DNA of 64,000 nt, taken from contig JAOAQZ010000019.1 of NCBI GenBank assembly GCA_025210795.1, positions 248,001-312,000 of the forward strand. The letters are read 5' to 3'. This DNA comes from Cohaesibacter sp. Its GTDB lineage: Bacteria; Pseudomonadota; Alphaproteobacteria; Rhizobiales; Cohaesibacteraceae. Under the pieces are notes generated by a model. That model saw only the letters and a program-made list of their open reading frames with translations, had not been told where the DNA came from and did not search any database. The first letter of the stretch is position 1, and the number at the start of each line of letters is the position of its first letter. This document shows positions 17,544-27,061 of the stretch, piece by piece. The translations under genes and the position numbers were made by a program.

Positions 17544-19484
17544 TTAGCGGTTCTGGCGGTTGTCGATGAGGTCATCAACAACGGTTGGATCTGCCAAGGT
17601 AGAGGTATCACCCAAGGAGCCGAAATCGTCTTCGGCGATCTTGCGCAGAATACGACGCATGATCTTACCGGAGCGGGTTTTTGGCAAGCCGGGAGCAAAC
17701 TGGATAAGGTCTGGTGAGGCAATTGGGCCGATTTCACCGCGAACCCAGTTACGCAGCTCTTTGCGCAGCTCTTCAGATTCCTCTTCGCCTTCCATCAAAG
17801 TGACATAGACGTAGATGCCTTGGCCTTTGATGTCGTGAGGATAGCCAACCACGGCGGCTTCAGAGACCTTAGGATGAGCAACCAGAGCGCTTTCGACCTC
17901 GGCGGTCCCCATACGGTGACCGGATACGTTGATCACGTCATCTACGCGACCTGTGATCCAGTAATAGCCATCGGCATCACGGCGAGCGCCGTCACCGGCA
18001 AAGTAATAGCCTTTGAAGGTCTCGAAATAGGTTGAGACGAAGCGATCATGGTCGCCAAAGACGGTGCGCATCTGGCCGGGCCAGCTGTCTGCGATACACA
18101 GAATGCCTTCACATTCGGTCTCGCCGATTTCATTGCCTTCATTATCCAGCATAACCGGCTGAACGCCAAAGAATGGACGGGTCGCAGAGCCGGGTTTAAG
18201 GGCTGTTGCACCAGGAAGCGGGGTAATCATGATGCCGCCGGTTTCAGTCTGCCACCACGTATCAACGATCGGGCATTTTTCCTTGCCAACAACCTCATAA
18301 TACCATTTCCAGGCTTCTGGGTTAATTGGCTCACCTACAGAGCCCAGAACGCGAAGATCGGACAGGTCGGCTTTTTCTACATGCTCATTGCCGGCGCCCA
18401 TAAGGGAGCGGATGGCGGTTGGTGCAGTATAGAAGATGTTGACCTTATGCTTTTCGCACACATCCCAGAAACGGGATGGGGATGGATAGGTTGGAACGCC
18501 TTCAAACATAACGGTGGTCGCGCCATTGGCGAGCGGGCCATAGACGATGTAAGAGTGGCCGGTTACCCAACCCACATCAGCTGTACACCAATAGATATCA
18601 CCATCCTGATAGTCAAAAACATATTGATGGGTCATGGAGGCATAAAGAAGATAACCGCCAGTGGTATGAACCACGCCTTTTGGCATGCCGGTTGAACCGG
18701 ATGTATAAAGGATGAAGAGCGGATCTTCGGCATTCATTGGCTCTGGCGGGCAATCGCTAGAGGCTGGGCCTACTACATCGTCATACCAGACATCGCGGCC
18801 ATCTTCCATTGGGATGTCGCCACCGGTGCGCTTGACAACCAGCATCTTGGCGTCGTGATCCACGCGCTCGAACGCTGCGTCGGCATTGGTTTTCAGTGGT
18901 ACCTTACGGCCACCGCGCAGGCCCTGATCGGCGGTTACGATCAATTTGGCCTGAGAGCCATTGATACGATCAGCCAGAGCGTCAGGGGAAAAGCCGCCAA
19001 AGACGATAGAATGGATAGCGCCGATACGGGCGCAAGCAAGCATGGAATAGGCAGCTTCGGGGATCATTGGAAGATAGAGAATGACCCGGTCACCTTTGCC
19101 AACGCCAAGCTCTTTAAAGGCATTGGCCAGCTTGGACACGCGCTCATGCAGCTGCTTATAGGTGATATGCTCATCATCGGCAGGATCATCGCCTTCCCAG
19201 ATGATGGCAGTTTGATCGCCGCGGGTTTCCAGATGGCGGTCGATACAGTTGGCTGACACATTCAGCTCACCGTCTTCAAACCATTTGATGGAAACATTGT
19301 GATAGTCGTATGAGGTGTTCTTTACCTTGGTATAAGGCTTGATCCAGTCCAGGCGCTTGCCTTGCTCACCCCAGAACGCATCGGGATTTTCGACTGATTG
19401 CTTATACATCGACAGGTAGGCATCGTTATCAATCAAGGCCTTCTTAGCCACATCCGCCGGTACGGGATAGACATTCTCCGACAT
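17544..19484 (-). CDS. acs: acetyl-CoA synthetase
   Basis: A 646-residue AMP-forming acetate-CoA ligase of the ANL superfamily, which activates acetate via acetyl-AMP. Motifs are [21 protein letters not shown] (P-loop), [29 protein letters not shown] (hinge) and the C-terminal [11 protein letters not shown], whose Lys607 is the catalytic residue known to be silenced by acetylation. Length equals the family norm (about 650). It is a monocistronic minus-strand gene with a 220-bp upstream region in which I recognise no specific operator. Confidence 0.96.
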   Translation of the reverse strand: MSENVYPVPADVAKKALIDNDAYLSMYKQSVENPDAFWGEQGKRLDWIKPYTKVKNTSYDYHNVSIKWFEDGELNVSANCIDRHLETRGDQTAIIWEGDDPADDEHITYKQLHERVSKLANAFKELGVGKGDRVILYLPMIPEAAYSMLACARIGAIHSIVFGGFSPDALADRINGSQAKLIVTADQGLRGGRKVPLKTNADAAFERVDHDAKMLVVKRTGGDIPMEDGRDVWYDDVVGPASSDCPPEPMNAEDPLFILYTSGSTGMPKGVVHTTGGYLLYASMTHQYVFDYQDGDIYWCTADVGWVTGHSYIVYGPLANGATTVMFEGVPTYPSPSRFWDVCEKHKVNIFYTAPTAIRSLMGAGNEHVEKADLSDLRVLGSVGEPINPEAWKWYYEVVGKEKCPIVDTWWQTETGGIMITPLPGATALKPGSATRPFFGVQPVMLDNEGNEIGETECEGILCIADSWPGQMRTVFGDHDRFVSTYFETFKGYYFAGDGARRDADGYYWITGRVDDVINVSGHRMGTAEVESALVAHPKVSEAAVVGYPHDIKGQGIYVYVTLMEGEEESEELRKELRNWVRGEIGPIASPDLIQFAPGLPKTRSGKIMRRILRKIAEDDFGSLGDTSTLADPTVVDDLIDNRQNR

Positions 19485-19704
19485 GCGTTCCTCCCAGAAC
19501 TTGTCCTATAGATTACGAAGAGCTGACCCATGCGGATCAGCGTCAATGGTCAGGCCCCATTATGCTCAGACCACCCCCCAGCGTCCACAGGCATTGCATG
19601 CCTCTTTGGTCGACTGTGGCTGGAGTAATTTTAAGCACATTTCAGAAGATCTTTATGGGGTGATAAGCCTATAATATTTAGATTCGTGATTATGATTCAA
19701 TTGT

Positions 19705-20103
19705 TTATCTAGTCTTATGCGGTTTTTCCATAAAGATCGCGTCTTCCGTATACGTAAGTGGAATAGATGTAAGAGACGCCCCGTCGCACGGACCGGAGAG
19801 GCACAGACCGTCGTTGCTTCGAAAGCGGGCGCCATGGGTCGAACAGACAATCAGGGCAGGATTTTCTCGATCAAGAAATTCATGCTCGAAAGTCTCCATG
19901 GGCATGCTCAGATGAGGGCAGGAATTGATATAGGCTTTATAGCCAGTTTTGGAAGGTGTTTTGCTTTGAGGGCTGGACGGATCATGATCCATGCTGACCA
20001 CCACAATATCAAGATTGCCTTGATCAGTGGTGATGGTGACGCCAAAAGCTCCCGTTGGGGCCAAATCGGATTTTTTGCATAAAAAGATGGTCTGGTCAGT
20101 CAT
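19705..20103 (-). CDS. Rieske-type [2Fe-2S] domain protein
   Basis: A 132-residue protein with a Rieske cluster pattern: CPH in NSCPHLSMPMETF and CSTHG about 25 residues later, giving the Cys-X-His and Cys-X2-His ligands. It is a small soluble ferredoxin-like protein without a signal peptide, of the type that either feeds electrons to an oxygenase or serves an unknown role. The start at 20103 (MTDQTIFLC) is chosen as the nearest ATG before the fold; in-frame starts at 20127 and 20214 exist. It lies 117 bp after ctlX on the same strand, but an operon is not certain. Confidence 0.75.
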   Translation of the reverse strand: MTDQTIFLCKKSDLAPTGAFGVTITTDQGNLDIVVVSMDHDPSSPQSKTPSKTGYKAYINSCPHLSMPMETFEHEFLDRENPALIVCSTHGARFRSNDGLCLSGPCDGASLTSIPLTYTEDAIFMEKPHKTR

Positions 20104-20220
20104 GGTTGGCCCTGTCGTTAAAGCCATGATTGATTGATGGCTTTGGTCGTCGGGTGTTCTAGCAAATTTGCCTGACTTGTTAAAGGATGGTGCAGCTTTG
20201 ACTGATAAAAGCAAATAGCT

Positions 20221-21159
20221 TTAAGAGAGACGTGCAGTGAGGTGGATCCCTGCAAGAGTGCAGCGTACAGAGCCGCCTGCCAGTTCAATTGTCGGGATGG
20301 GCAGGGCGACAGGTTTGGTGCTTTGCTTGATGATGGCAAGCTGGTCGGGGCGCAGCACGTCAAAAGCGGTTTGCGACAGAGCAAGAATATGCCCCTGCGG
20401 GCTTTTTAGCTCGATCGTATTGCCTGCAAAGCTGGCAATCTGCTCCATAGTGAGATTGATGACAGTGCGGCCCGAGGCTTCAAAACGGGCAATGATTTCA
20501 TTGCGCCGCGCTTGATCTGGGATGCAATCAAGTCCGATCAGGACAAAGTCGGTGGCGATGCACATAAGAACATTGGTGTGATAGATGGCGTTGCCATTAT
20601 CATCCACCGCATCAAAAGCCATGGGTTCATAATTGAAATGGGTGCAGAAGCGCTCTAGAGCAATGGGATCGGTGCGGTCAGAACGGGCGGCATAAGCAAC
20701 GCGATCCAGATGGTCAAGCACCATGGCCCCTGTACCTTCCAGAAACAGGCCATCGGCCTCAAGGCCGGAATAATCAATGATATCCTGCACGCGATAGTGA
20801 GATTTTAGAAGCTCGATTATATCGCTGCGGCGCTCAAGACGCCTGTTTTTCGGCTTCATTGGATAGATGGCGACATGGCCGCCAGCATGGGTAGAAAACC
20901 AGTTATTGGGAAAGACCGAATCAGGAGTAGTGGTGCCTTCATCTTCAAAAAGATGCACCTTGATGCCTTCCTTGGTGAGGATTTCAGCCATTTTGCTGAC
21001 CTCGTTATAGGCAGAATGAGCGGTCTGGTGCGGGTTGGCAGGAGAGCGCTGAAAGGCATTGTCGGTGGCGGTCTGGCTGTTGACGGTGAAATGATGGGGG
21101 CGAATCATCACAACGGCCGATGGCGCCTGAATGGAAGGGCGGTGAGAGGGGCGTGTCAT
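20221..21159 (-). CDS. ctlX: citrulline hydrolase CtlX / arginine deiminase-superfamily protein
   Basis: A 312-residue member of the guanidino-group modifying (amidinotransferase/dimethylargininase-like) fold. Visible catalytic-site stretches are PDSVFPNNWFSTH (Asp and His-bearing), EGTGAMVLDH, a YHTNV segment and the C-terminal GGSVRCTLAG with the nucleophilic Cys. This set matches CtlX-type proteins, reported to hydrolyse citrulline to ornithine; I recognise it by motif only. The gene lies 78 bp downstream of ornithine cyclodeaminase, so the pair would turn citrulline into ornithine and then proline. Start ATG 21159 (MTRPSHRPS) has AAGAGC upstream. Confidence 0.78.
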   Translation of the reverse strand: MTRPSHRPSIQAPSAVVMIRPHHFTVNSQTATDNAFQRSPANPHQTAHSAYNEVSKMAEILTKEGIKVHLFEDEGTTTPDSVFPNNWFSTHAGGHVAIYPMKPKNRRLERRSDIIELLKSHYRVQDIIDYSGLEADGLFLEGTGAMVLDHLDRVAYAARSDRTDPIALERFCTHFNYEPMAFDAVDDNGNAIYHTNVLMCIATDFVLIGLDCIPDQARRNEIIARFEASGRTVINLTMEQIASFAGNTIELKSPQGHILALSQTAFDVLRPDQLAIIKQSTKPVALPIPTIELAGGSVRCTLAGIHLTARLS

Positions 21160-21237
21160 TGCTCTTATGATCCTTTCATTCAGGCATTGGTAGATGGGGG
21201 CAGATGGGGGCATATTGCCTTGAGGATGAGGCCGGAT

Positions 21238-22296
21238 TTACAGATTGGCCTTGGCGCGCTGGACCATGCCGAACAGGTCCCGTGGCTCATCAGGATCGGC
21301 TATCATATCAAGCTCGTCATAGAAATTACTGCCTTTGATAGCGTTGAGCAGGTAACGCAGGGCAGAGAAATCCTCGATGGCAAAGCCGACCGAATCAAAC
21401 AAAGTGATTTGCTGCTCGGATGTGCGCCCATTTTCATCCCCGTTGATGACCTTCCAAAGCTCGGTCACTGGGTGATCCTCATCCAATTGCTGGATCTCCC
21501 CTTCCACGCGGGTTTGTGGGGGGAATTCAACAAAGACGTCTGAGCGGAGTAGAATGTCCTTATGCAGTTCCGTCTTGCCGGGGCAGTCGCCACCGATGGC
21601 GTTGATGTGCACGCCGGAGCCGACCATATTGTCGGTCAAAATGGTGGCATATTGCTTGTCGGCGGTGCAGGTGGTGATGATGTCAGCGCCGGTGACGCAT
21701 TCCTGATGGGAGTGGGTTCTGATGACAGTAAGGCCGCTCTTTTGAAGATTAAGAACGGCTTTGTCGGTGGCAACCGGGTCAATATCAAACAGGCGGACGG
21801 TGTCGATGCCGCAAATGGTTTTAAAGGCAAGGGCCTGGAATTCGCATTGAGCTCCGTTGCCGATCATGGCCATCACTTTGGCGCCCTTGGGGGCCAGATA
21901 TTTGGCAGCAACCGCCGACATGGCCGCGGTGCGCAGGGCTGTGAGGATGGTCATTTCCGACAGAAGAACCGGATAGCCCGTATCAACATCGGCCAGCAGG
22001 CCAAAGGCGGTTACGGTTTGCAGGCCTTCCTTGGTGTTTTTGGGGTGACCATTAACATATTTAAAGCCGTAAACCTCCCCGTCGCTCGTTGGCATCAACT
22101 CGATTACCCCTTCCTTGGAGTGAGAGGCGATGCGGGCCGTTTTGTCAAAGCTTTCCCAGCGCTTGAAGTCGCTTTCGATCTGCTCGGCAATGCCGCAAAT
22201 GACGGTTTCAACCCCAATGGTCAAAACCAGTTTCATCATATTGTCGACGCTGACGAAGGGAACGACATTGAGATTGTCAATTTGCGGTGTAGCCAT
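21238..22296 (-). CDS. ocd: ornithine cyclodeaminase
   Basis: A 352-residue NAD-dependent enzyme of the ornithine cyclodeaminase/mu-crystallin family, converting L-ornithine to L-proline and ammonia. The substrate-side ASHSKEGVIELMP region, the Rossmann motif MIGNGAQCEFQ and the DIDPVATDKAV segment are visible, and NAIGGDCPGKTELH with its Asp matches ornithine rather than alanine-dehydrogenase relatives. It is the first gene of a minus-strand unit with ctlX and is divergent from an Lrp-type regulator, which suggests amino-acid induced catabolism. Confidence 0.88.
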   Translation of the reverse strand: MATPQIDNLNVVPFVSVDNMMKLVLTIGVETVICGIAEQIESDFKRWESFDKTARIASHSKEGVIELMPTSDGEVYGFKYVNGHPKNTKEGLQTVTAFGLLADVDTGYPVLLSEMTILTALRTAAMSAVAAKYLAPKGAKVMAMIGNGAQCEFQALAFKTICGIDTVRLFDIDPVATDKAVLNLQKSGLTVIRTHSHQECVTGADIITTCTADKQYATILTDNMVGSGVHINAIGGDCPGKTELHKDILLRSDVFVEFPPQTRVEGEIQQLDEDHPVTELWKVINGDENGRTSEQQITLFDSVGFAIEDFSALRYLLNAIKGSNFYDELDMIADPDEPRDLFGMVQRAKANL

Positions 22297-22427
22297 TTTG
22301 CAGCTCCGTGATAAGGGCTTTTCTTGCGTAAAGTGAAGCCTGATAATGCTGGAAAGAGAGTGGGATATTTCCCTTATCTCAAATGGTAGCCATGCGGATT
22401 TTCAGACAAAATGGCAAAGTTCTACAA

Positions 22428-22469
22428 ATTTTGAGCTTTAAAATTGCAATTTGTATAGATATTTTGAGC
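22428..22469. promoter_or_regulatory. candidate Lrp-type operator
   Basis: Two copies of ATTTTGAGC (22428-22436 and 22461-22469) lie exactly 33 bp apart, about three helical turns, in the AT-rich 207-bp space between the divergent ocd and lrp-type genes. Such phased sites suit an Lrp/AsnC octamer. This is inference from position and spacing. Confidence 0.45.
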
Positions 22470-22503
22470 AAATTGACATTTTTAATAAGCTTTGGAGAGT
22501 TCC

Positions 22504-22941
22504 ATGACGCAAGCCAAACATGTCTATGACCGGTTGGACCGTGAGCTGATCTCGCTGCTGCGCCATGATGGTCGGGCACCCTTGTCCAAGCTTGCAGATA
22601 TTTTGGGCGTGTCGCGCGGAACCGTTCAGAACCGGCTTGATCGCCTGAGCGAATCAGGGGCGCTTCTTGGCTTTACGGTTCGGGTGCGGGAAGATTATGA
22701 ACTGGATGGTATTCGAGCGATTATGCTGATTGAAGTGGTGGGAAAATCCACCTCTCAGGTTATTCGCCGCCTAAGGGGCCTGCCGGAATTGCAGGCGCTT
22801 CACACCACAAATGGGGCTTGGGATCTGGTGGCGGAAGTGCAGGCCCCCAGTTTGCCCGAATTTGATCGGGTCTTGCGGGAGGTTCGCTTGATTGAGGGGG
22901 TGCTCAATAGCGAAACCTCCATTTTGCTCAGCACAGTCTAG
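22504..22941 (+). CDS. Lrp/AsnC-family transcriptional regulator
   Basis: A 145-residue regulator with an N-terminal winged helix-turn-helix (LSKLADILGVSRGTVQNRLDRL) and a C-terminal RAM domain (effector-binding, AMLIEVVGKSTSQVIRRLRGL to LLSTV). ATG 22504 has GGAGAG upstream. Divergent from ocd-ctlX, it is the obvious regulator of that pair, probably responding to ornithine, arginine or citrulline; the effector is not shown by sequence. Confidence 0.9.
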   Translation: MTQAKHVYDRLDRELISLLRHDGRAPLSKLADILGVSRGTVQNRLDRLSESGALLGFTVRVREDYELDGIRAIMLIEVVGKSTSQVIRRLRGLPELQALHTTNGAWDLVAEVQAPSLPEFDRVLREVRLIEGVLNSETSILLSTV

Positions 22942-22976
22942 GGTCAGAACCCTAGATCGGGCACATCAAGACACGT

Positions 22977-23399
22977 TTATCCCTCGCCAAACCAGCCTTG
23001 AATCGTGCCTTGTGCGCATAGATTAAGCAGCCAATAGCCACTATCGATTGCCAGAAGGCGGACCGGCTTCATCTGATAGGTATAATTGACGGTCTGGGTG
23101 GTGAGGACAAAGCCGATCCAGAGCATCAGGCCAGAGACAAAGCCGCGCCACGGGGTGAAATCCCCTACATGGGCGAGAATGCCATAGAGCATGGTCGCTA
23201 TGACCAGATTGGCAAAAGCGGCGATGATGAAGGGAATGGGGCTTTGTTTACCATCGGGGCCCTTGATGTCGCTTTCGCTAAGGCCTGCTGCGGCCATCCA
23301 CGGTTTTGCAAGTGTCATATACCAGACTGCGCCAAGGCCATAACCAAAGAACGCGGACAGGACGGCAGAGAGCCAGTTGACTTCATTTAATGGCATCAT
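22977..23399 (-). CDS. DUF1761 family membrane protein
   Basis: A 140-residue protein with four hydrophobic segments, matching the DUF1761 pattern: an N-terminal LSAVLSAFFGYGLGAVWYMTLAKPWM helix pair in which GAVWY is typical, and a conserved later GLMLWIGFVLTTQTVN stretch. The function of the family is unknown. The start could be either of two adjacent ATGs (23399 or 23396); GGAG precedes both. It is convergent with the Lrp-type gene. Confidence 0.75.
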   Translation of the reverse strand: MMPLNEVNWLSAVLSAFFGYGLGAVWYMTLAKPWMAAAGLSESDIKGPDGKQSPIPFIIAAFANLVIATMLYGILAHVGDFTPWRGFVSGLMLWIGFVLTTQTVNYTYQMKPVRLLAIDSGYWLLNLCAQGTIQGWFGEG

Positions 23400-23575
23400 A
23401 ATCTCCGAATTTTATCGCGGATGATGCTACGCAGTATTTCGTAGATTGTCAGGGCTTTTCTTTTGGCTGCTCGGTCCTACACGGCTTTTTCAAGGGAATG
23501 TGATTGGTACTTGATCCCGGTTTTTTGTTAACTGCGGGCATGATGATAATCCCAAAAATCTTTAGGGAGCGCCTG

Positions 23576-24364
23576 ATGCCGCTATTCAAGATGTTGCCTT
23601 CCGGCCGCTTTCACAGCCTTCTTATGCGTCCGGTGGTCGCTGCTTCTGCTTTGATGCTGGCTTTGCCCTTGTCTTTTGCTATGCCAGCACATGCGTCTTC
23701 CCCCGTCGTGGTAGAGCTTTTTACCTCGCAAGGTTGTTCCTCCTGTCCGCCCGCTGATCGCTTGCTTGGCGAAATGGTGGGGGATGGCAATATCATTGCG
23801 CTCACCGAAGCGGTGGATTACTGGGACTATCTGGGGTGGAAAGATGAGAATGCCCGGCCAGAGCATTCGGCGCGCCAGCGCGACTATGCCCGCATGCGCG
23901 GAGACCGCCGGGTCTATACACCGCAAATGGTGATCAATGGCCGTGTTCATGTGGTGGGGAGCCGCCGCGGTGATGTGGCCTCTGCCATCAAGCGGTTTGA
24001 AAAGGATGTCTCTGTTCCCTTGGAAGTCACGCGCAAAACGGATGTTCTGACCATTGATATTGGTGCGCGGCCTGCCAATTTCTCCGAAGAGTTTGAAGGC
24101 AATGTGTTGATTGCCTATTACAAGCGTGAAGTGGAAGTTGATATCAAGCGCGGCGAGAATCGTGGCGAGACGGTGCGTTATCACAATGTGGTGGGGGATA
24201 TACGCACAATTGGTATGTGGAAGGGGGATGCTCTGAGCATTGAACTCCCGATGAGTGAAGTGCGCAAAAAGGGCTTTGATGGCTGTGCTGTCTTTTTGCA
24301 GGCCGATGTTCGCGGTTATCCCGGCCCGATTTATGGAGCAGCTCAGCTGGAGCTGAATGAATAG
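23576..24364 (+). CDS. secreted DUF1223 (thioredoxin-fold) protein
   Basis: A 262-residue protein with an N-terminal signal peptide ending in AMPAHAS, then the DUF1223 core starting VVVELFTSQGCSSCPPADRLL, which holds a CSSC redox-like motif on a thioredoxin fold, and the VDYWDYLGWKD and VYTPQMVINGR segments. The family is periplasmic and common in Rhizobiales; its function is not established. ATG 23576 is supported by AGGGAG seven bases upstream, in preference to the in-frame start at 23504. A strong terminator follows. Confidence 0.82.
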   Translation: MPLFKMLPSGRFHSLLMRPVVAASALMLALPLSFAMPAHASSPVVVELFTSQGCSSCPPADRLLGEMVGDGNIIALTEAVDYWDYLGWKDENARPEHSARQRDYARMRGDRRVYTPQMVINGRVHVVGSRRGDVASAIKRFEKDVSVPLEVTRKTDVLTIDIGARPANFSEEFEGNVLIAYYKREVEVDIKRGENRGETVRYHNVVGDIRTIGMWKGDALSIELPMSEVRKKGFDGCAVFLQADVRGYPGPIYGAAQLELNE

Positions 24365-24391
24365 GCTGCCGCTGGGATATTTACAGAGATG

Positions 24392-24423
24392 AAAAAGCCG
24401 CCCCAAATAAGGGGCGGCTTTTT
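24392..24423. terminator. bidirectional terminator
   Basis: AAAAAGCCGCCCC and GGGGCGGCTTTTT form a 13-bp stem around AAATAA, with T-runs on both strands. It lies between the convergent DUF1223 and saccharopine dehydrogenase genes. Confidence 0.92.
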
Positions 24424-24451
24424 ATTTGTCTTATCAAGATCCTGGCGGATC

Positions 24452-25522
24452 TTACAGACCGGCTTTTTGGCGAATCTCGTTAAACTTGGCCTCACCATTG
24501 ACCCATTCTGGCCCGTGCGGGAAGCGGGCAAGAGAGGCGAGGAACTGGTCAGAAAATTCTTCTGCCGCTTGGGCAGGCAGCAGTGAGGGGAGATTATCAA
24601 TGGAGGTCACTTCCACTGCGTCACCCTTGCCATTTTTGGCTACTTCAATCACCGGATCATCCCAGCTTGTTGGCTCTGCATAGATAGGCAGGGGGTTGAA
24701 GTCGGAAAATGGATCGCAAGAGACGTCAGAGATCACCTTCATATTGGTGCCGTCTGCTGCCAGATGGTCTTTGGTTGCCAGCAGCAGGCCAGGGCCAAAC
24801 ATCAGCACGCAATTGACCATCATATCGTGGGAGAGCAAAGCGTCGCGATCAAGATTTTTGGTTTCTTCAATGTCCCATTTGGTGACTGTCATGCCAATGG
24901 CTTCAAGGCATTCGCAAGCACCCGTGCCGGAGCGACCCTTGGCGCCGATGACGATGGCGTTTGGCATCTCGCCTGTGCCTTCTGCAGCTAAGGCTTTGAG
25001 CTTTGCAATCACTACATCCTGACTTTCGTAAGGAGAGACACCGCCTGTGATTTCATCCTTACCCGCACGGCGCTCAAGAAGGCGGTGGGCTCCCAGAGCG
25101 GCACCCATCCAGCCGGCCCAATAGCCAAAGGCTGCGACCCGGCGGCCATTATCACCGACCAGAAACTCAATGTCATAAAGAAGGCCGCCGCCTTTGGTGA
25201 AGCGGGCCATTTCCGCTTCCCAGCCGGTCTGGTCTTTATAGATATGGGCGAAATGGATCATCTTGTTGGTAAGTTCTGCAGGCGTTTCGGCCAGCTCTTT
25301 CAAGCCAAGAATAATGGCGTCTTTTGGTGCGCTGACCCATGAGCGGCTCTCTGCCATGGCGCAGCCAACGGCCGCATAATCGGCATTGGAAAAGGCTCGC
25401 TTGTCACTCAGCTCCACCGTAATCTGAAACCCCTTTTCAATCAGGGCTTTTGCATTTTTTGGCGTAAGAGCGGTGCGGCGCTCGGTTGGGCGGTCTTCAT
25501 CACGGAGCCAGAAATGAACCAT
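24452..25522 (-). CDS. saccharopine dehydrogenase (NAD+, L-lysine-forming)
   Basis: A 356-residue enzyme of the LYS1 type, with an alanine dehydrogenase/PNT-like N-terminal domain (LRDEDRPTERRTALTPKNAK) and a Rossmann domain containing IGAKGRSGTGACE. The RRVAAFGYWAGWMGAALGA stretch is the LYS1 hallmark. The enzyme interconverts saccharopine and lysine plus 2-oxoglutarate; in a diaminopimelate-pathway bacterium it more likely serves lysine breakdown or a related reaction. The start at 25522 is fixed by GGAGG seven bases upstream; the frame stays open another 115 codons without resemblance to any family. Confidence 0.87.
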   Translation of the reverse strand: MVHFWLRDEDRPTERRTALTPKNAKALIEKGFQITVELSDKRAFSNADYAAVGCAMAESRSWVSAPKDAIILGLKELAETPAELTNKMIHFAHIYKDQTGWEAEMARFTKGGGLLYDIEFLVGDNGRRVAAFGYWAGWMGAALGAHRLLERRAGKDEITGGVSPYESQDVVIAKLKALAAEGTGEMPNAIVIGAKGRSGTGACECLEAIGMTVTKWDIEETKNLDRDALLSHDMMVNCVLMFGPGLLLATKDHLAADGTNMKVISDVSCDPFSDFNPLPIYAEPTSWDDPVIEVAKNGKGDAVEVTSIDNLPSLLPAQAAEEFSDQFLASLARFPHGPEWVNGEAKFNEIRQKAGL

Positions 25523-26030
25523 AGGAACCTCCATCGGTCGTGTGTCTATCTTTTTATCGACAAGGGATTGTTTGAAACGCACCATTACCCAATTGCTTGC
25601 CAAATGATAGAGGGGGAGACGTTGGTTGCTGTTAGCTTTGTGGGTGAAGTCCGGCAAATTGCCGGATTGTCTTATCGCCCAGGCAAGATTGGGCAAGACA
25701 TAAGGCTGATCAGGACCGCAAAGTGGTTTGCAAGGCTTTCGGTCAGCCCGCATTGGCTTTTCCATGAGGCCATAGCACTCATCTTGTCTTCTTGTGAGAA
25801 AGGCGTGGATAAAATGCGAATAGAAGACGGGATAAGTCAGGGATAAAGAGCGGATAAAGTGAGGCAAAAGCTGGGGCTAGGCAGTTGAGAAGCACCAAAA
25901 TCATGACCCATAGGCAAAGGCTTGGTTAAGGCTTTTGGAAGTTTTGGCGCTTTATGACTGAAAAGACCTCGCCCGTGTTTTTGGGCAAGCCTGTGTATTG
26001 AGTAGCTTTGTTGAGAGGATGGCCCCTTTT
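25523..26030. other. gene-free stretch between lysine-pathway and HAD genes
   Basis: About 500 bp upstream of two divergent genes. Open frames exist on both strands but none has a good ribosome-binding site or family resemblance. I see no clear promoter motif. Confidence 0.5.
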
Positions 26031-26690
26031 ATGGTCAGTCACGTCTTTTTTGATCTGGATGGAACATTAACCGATCCCAAGCCGGGGATTGTTGGCTCTA
26101 TTCGTTATGCTCTGGATAAATTGGGAATTACCGAGCAGCCTGCGGATCTGGATTGGTGTATCGGCCCGCCTCTTGATTATAGTTTTCGCCAATTGGCACC
26201 GGATATCCCGCCCGAAGAGGCGATTGCCGCCTATCGCGAGCGCTTTGCCGATGTGGGCCTTTATGAAAACCGGGTCTTTGATGGCACGCGTGAAATGTTG
26301 ACGACAGTCAAGGAATGCGGGGCGACCTTATATGTGGCCACTTCCAAGCCGCATATCTTTGCGCAGCGTATTCTTGACCATTTTGGCCTGTCTCCCTTCT
26401 TTGCCCATATTTTCGGCTCCGAGCTTGATGGTACAAATGCCAATAAGGCTGAGTTACTGGCCCATGCCTTGCAGATGAGTGGGGCAGATCCCCATCAGTC
26501 CTTGATGATCGGGGATCGCAAGCATGACATTGTCGGTGCCCATGCCAATGGCATTGCATCGGCCGGTGTTTTGTGGGGCTATGGCAGCCGCTGCGAATTG
26601 CAGGAAGCGGGGGCGCAATGCATCCTCTCGCAAATCCGCCAGTTGAGCCTTTTGGCGCGCCGCGGTGCGATCCGGCCTTCCTCCCTCTAG
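26031..26690 (+). CDS. HAD-superfamily phosphatase (phosphoglycolate phosphatase/5'-nucleotidase-like)
   Basis: A 219-residue haloacid dehalogenase-like hydrolase. Motif I is FFDLDGTLTDPKPG with both catalytic Asp, motif II is the ATSKP Thr/Ser, motif III the Lys in NANKAELL, and motif IV MIGDRKHDIVGA. The cap is alpha-helical. The sequence around motif I and GVLWGYGSRCEL resemble Gph-like and pyrimidine 5'-nucleotidase relatives; the exact substrate cannot be given. Start may be ATG 26031 or ATG 26019; GAGAGG sits just before the latter. Confidence 0.82.
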   Translation: MVSHVFFDLDGTLTDPKPGIVGSIRYALDKLGITEQPADLDWCIGPPLDYSFRQLAPDIPPEEAIAAYRERFADVGLYENRVFDGTREMLTTVKECGATLYVATSKPHIFAQRILDHFGLSPFFAHIFGSELDGTNANKAELLAHALQMSGADPHQSLMIGDRKHDIVGAHANGIASAGVLWGYGSRCELQEAGAQCILSQIRQLSLLARRGAIRPSSL

Positions 26691-27061
26691 AACCCCATAA
26701 AGGCCTTTAGGATGGAGCGGATAAGACCGAGAGTGTGATTTAGGGGCATAAGAGTGAGCAAAGAGTGCTTTGATGGCAGAAAATTTGCAAGAAGTGGCCA
26801 GAAACTGCGACTTTTGAAGACTCTTGTTGACCTTTGGCCAAATTGAGCGTATGAGACGCCCATTCTCAGATGCAGAATGACAATTTGAGCAACCGAGCGG
26901 CCCCATTATGGTATAAATAGAGCCTGCAGGTCATCATCCGACAGCGCGTCGCGCCCTCGGGTGTCTTTTTGCTATGCGGCTTTCTTTGTTTGGCCGATTG
27001 CAAAGAGGCAGAAAATGCCCATTTTGACTAGCATGCAATGAGAGCATTGAAGGAGCAATAG
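26691..27061. other. gene-free leader region upstream of ffh
   Basis: About 370 bp without a convincing gene. I looked for an SRP RNA (ffs) core here and did not find one. A possible sigma-70 promoter is listed separately. Confidence 0.5.
26827..26855 (+). promoter_or_regulatory. possible sigma-70 promoter for ffh
   Basis: TTGACC and TATGAG are 17 bp apart, about 200 bp before the ffh start. Without mapping this is only a pattern match. Confidence 0.3.

Noticed and set aside
25523..25867. A 115-codon N-terminal extension of saccharopine dehydrogenase
   Set aside because: GGAGG in front of ATG 25522 and the family N-terminus fix the start there.
26691..27061. A possible SRP RNA gene next to ffh
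   Set aside because: The conserved SRP RNA core with its GGAA tetraloop region was not found in this stretch.
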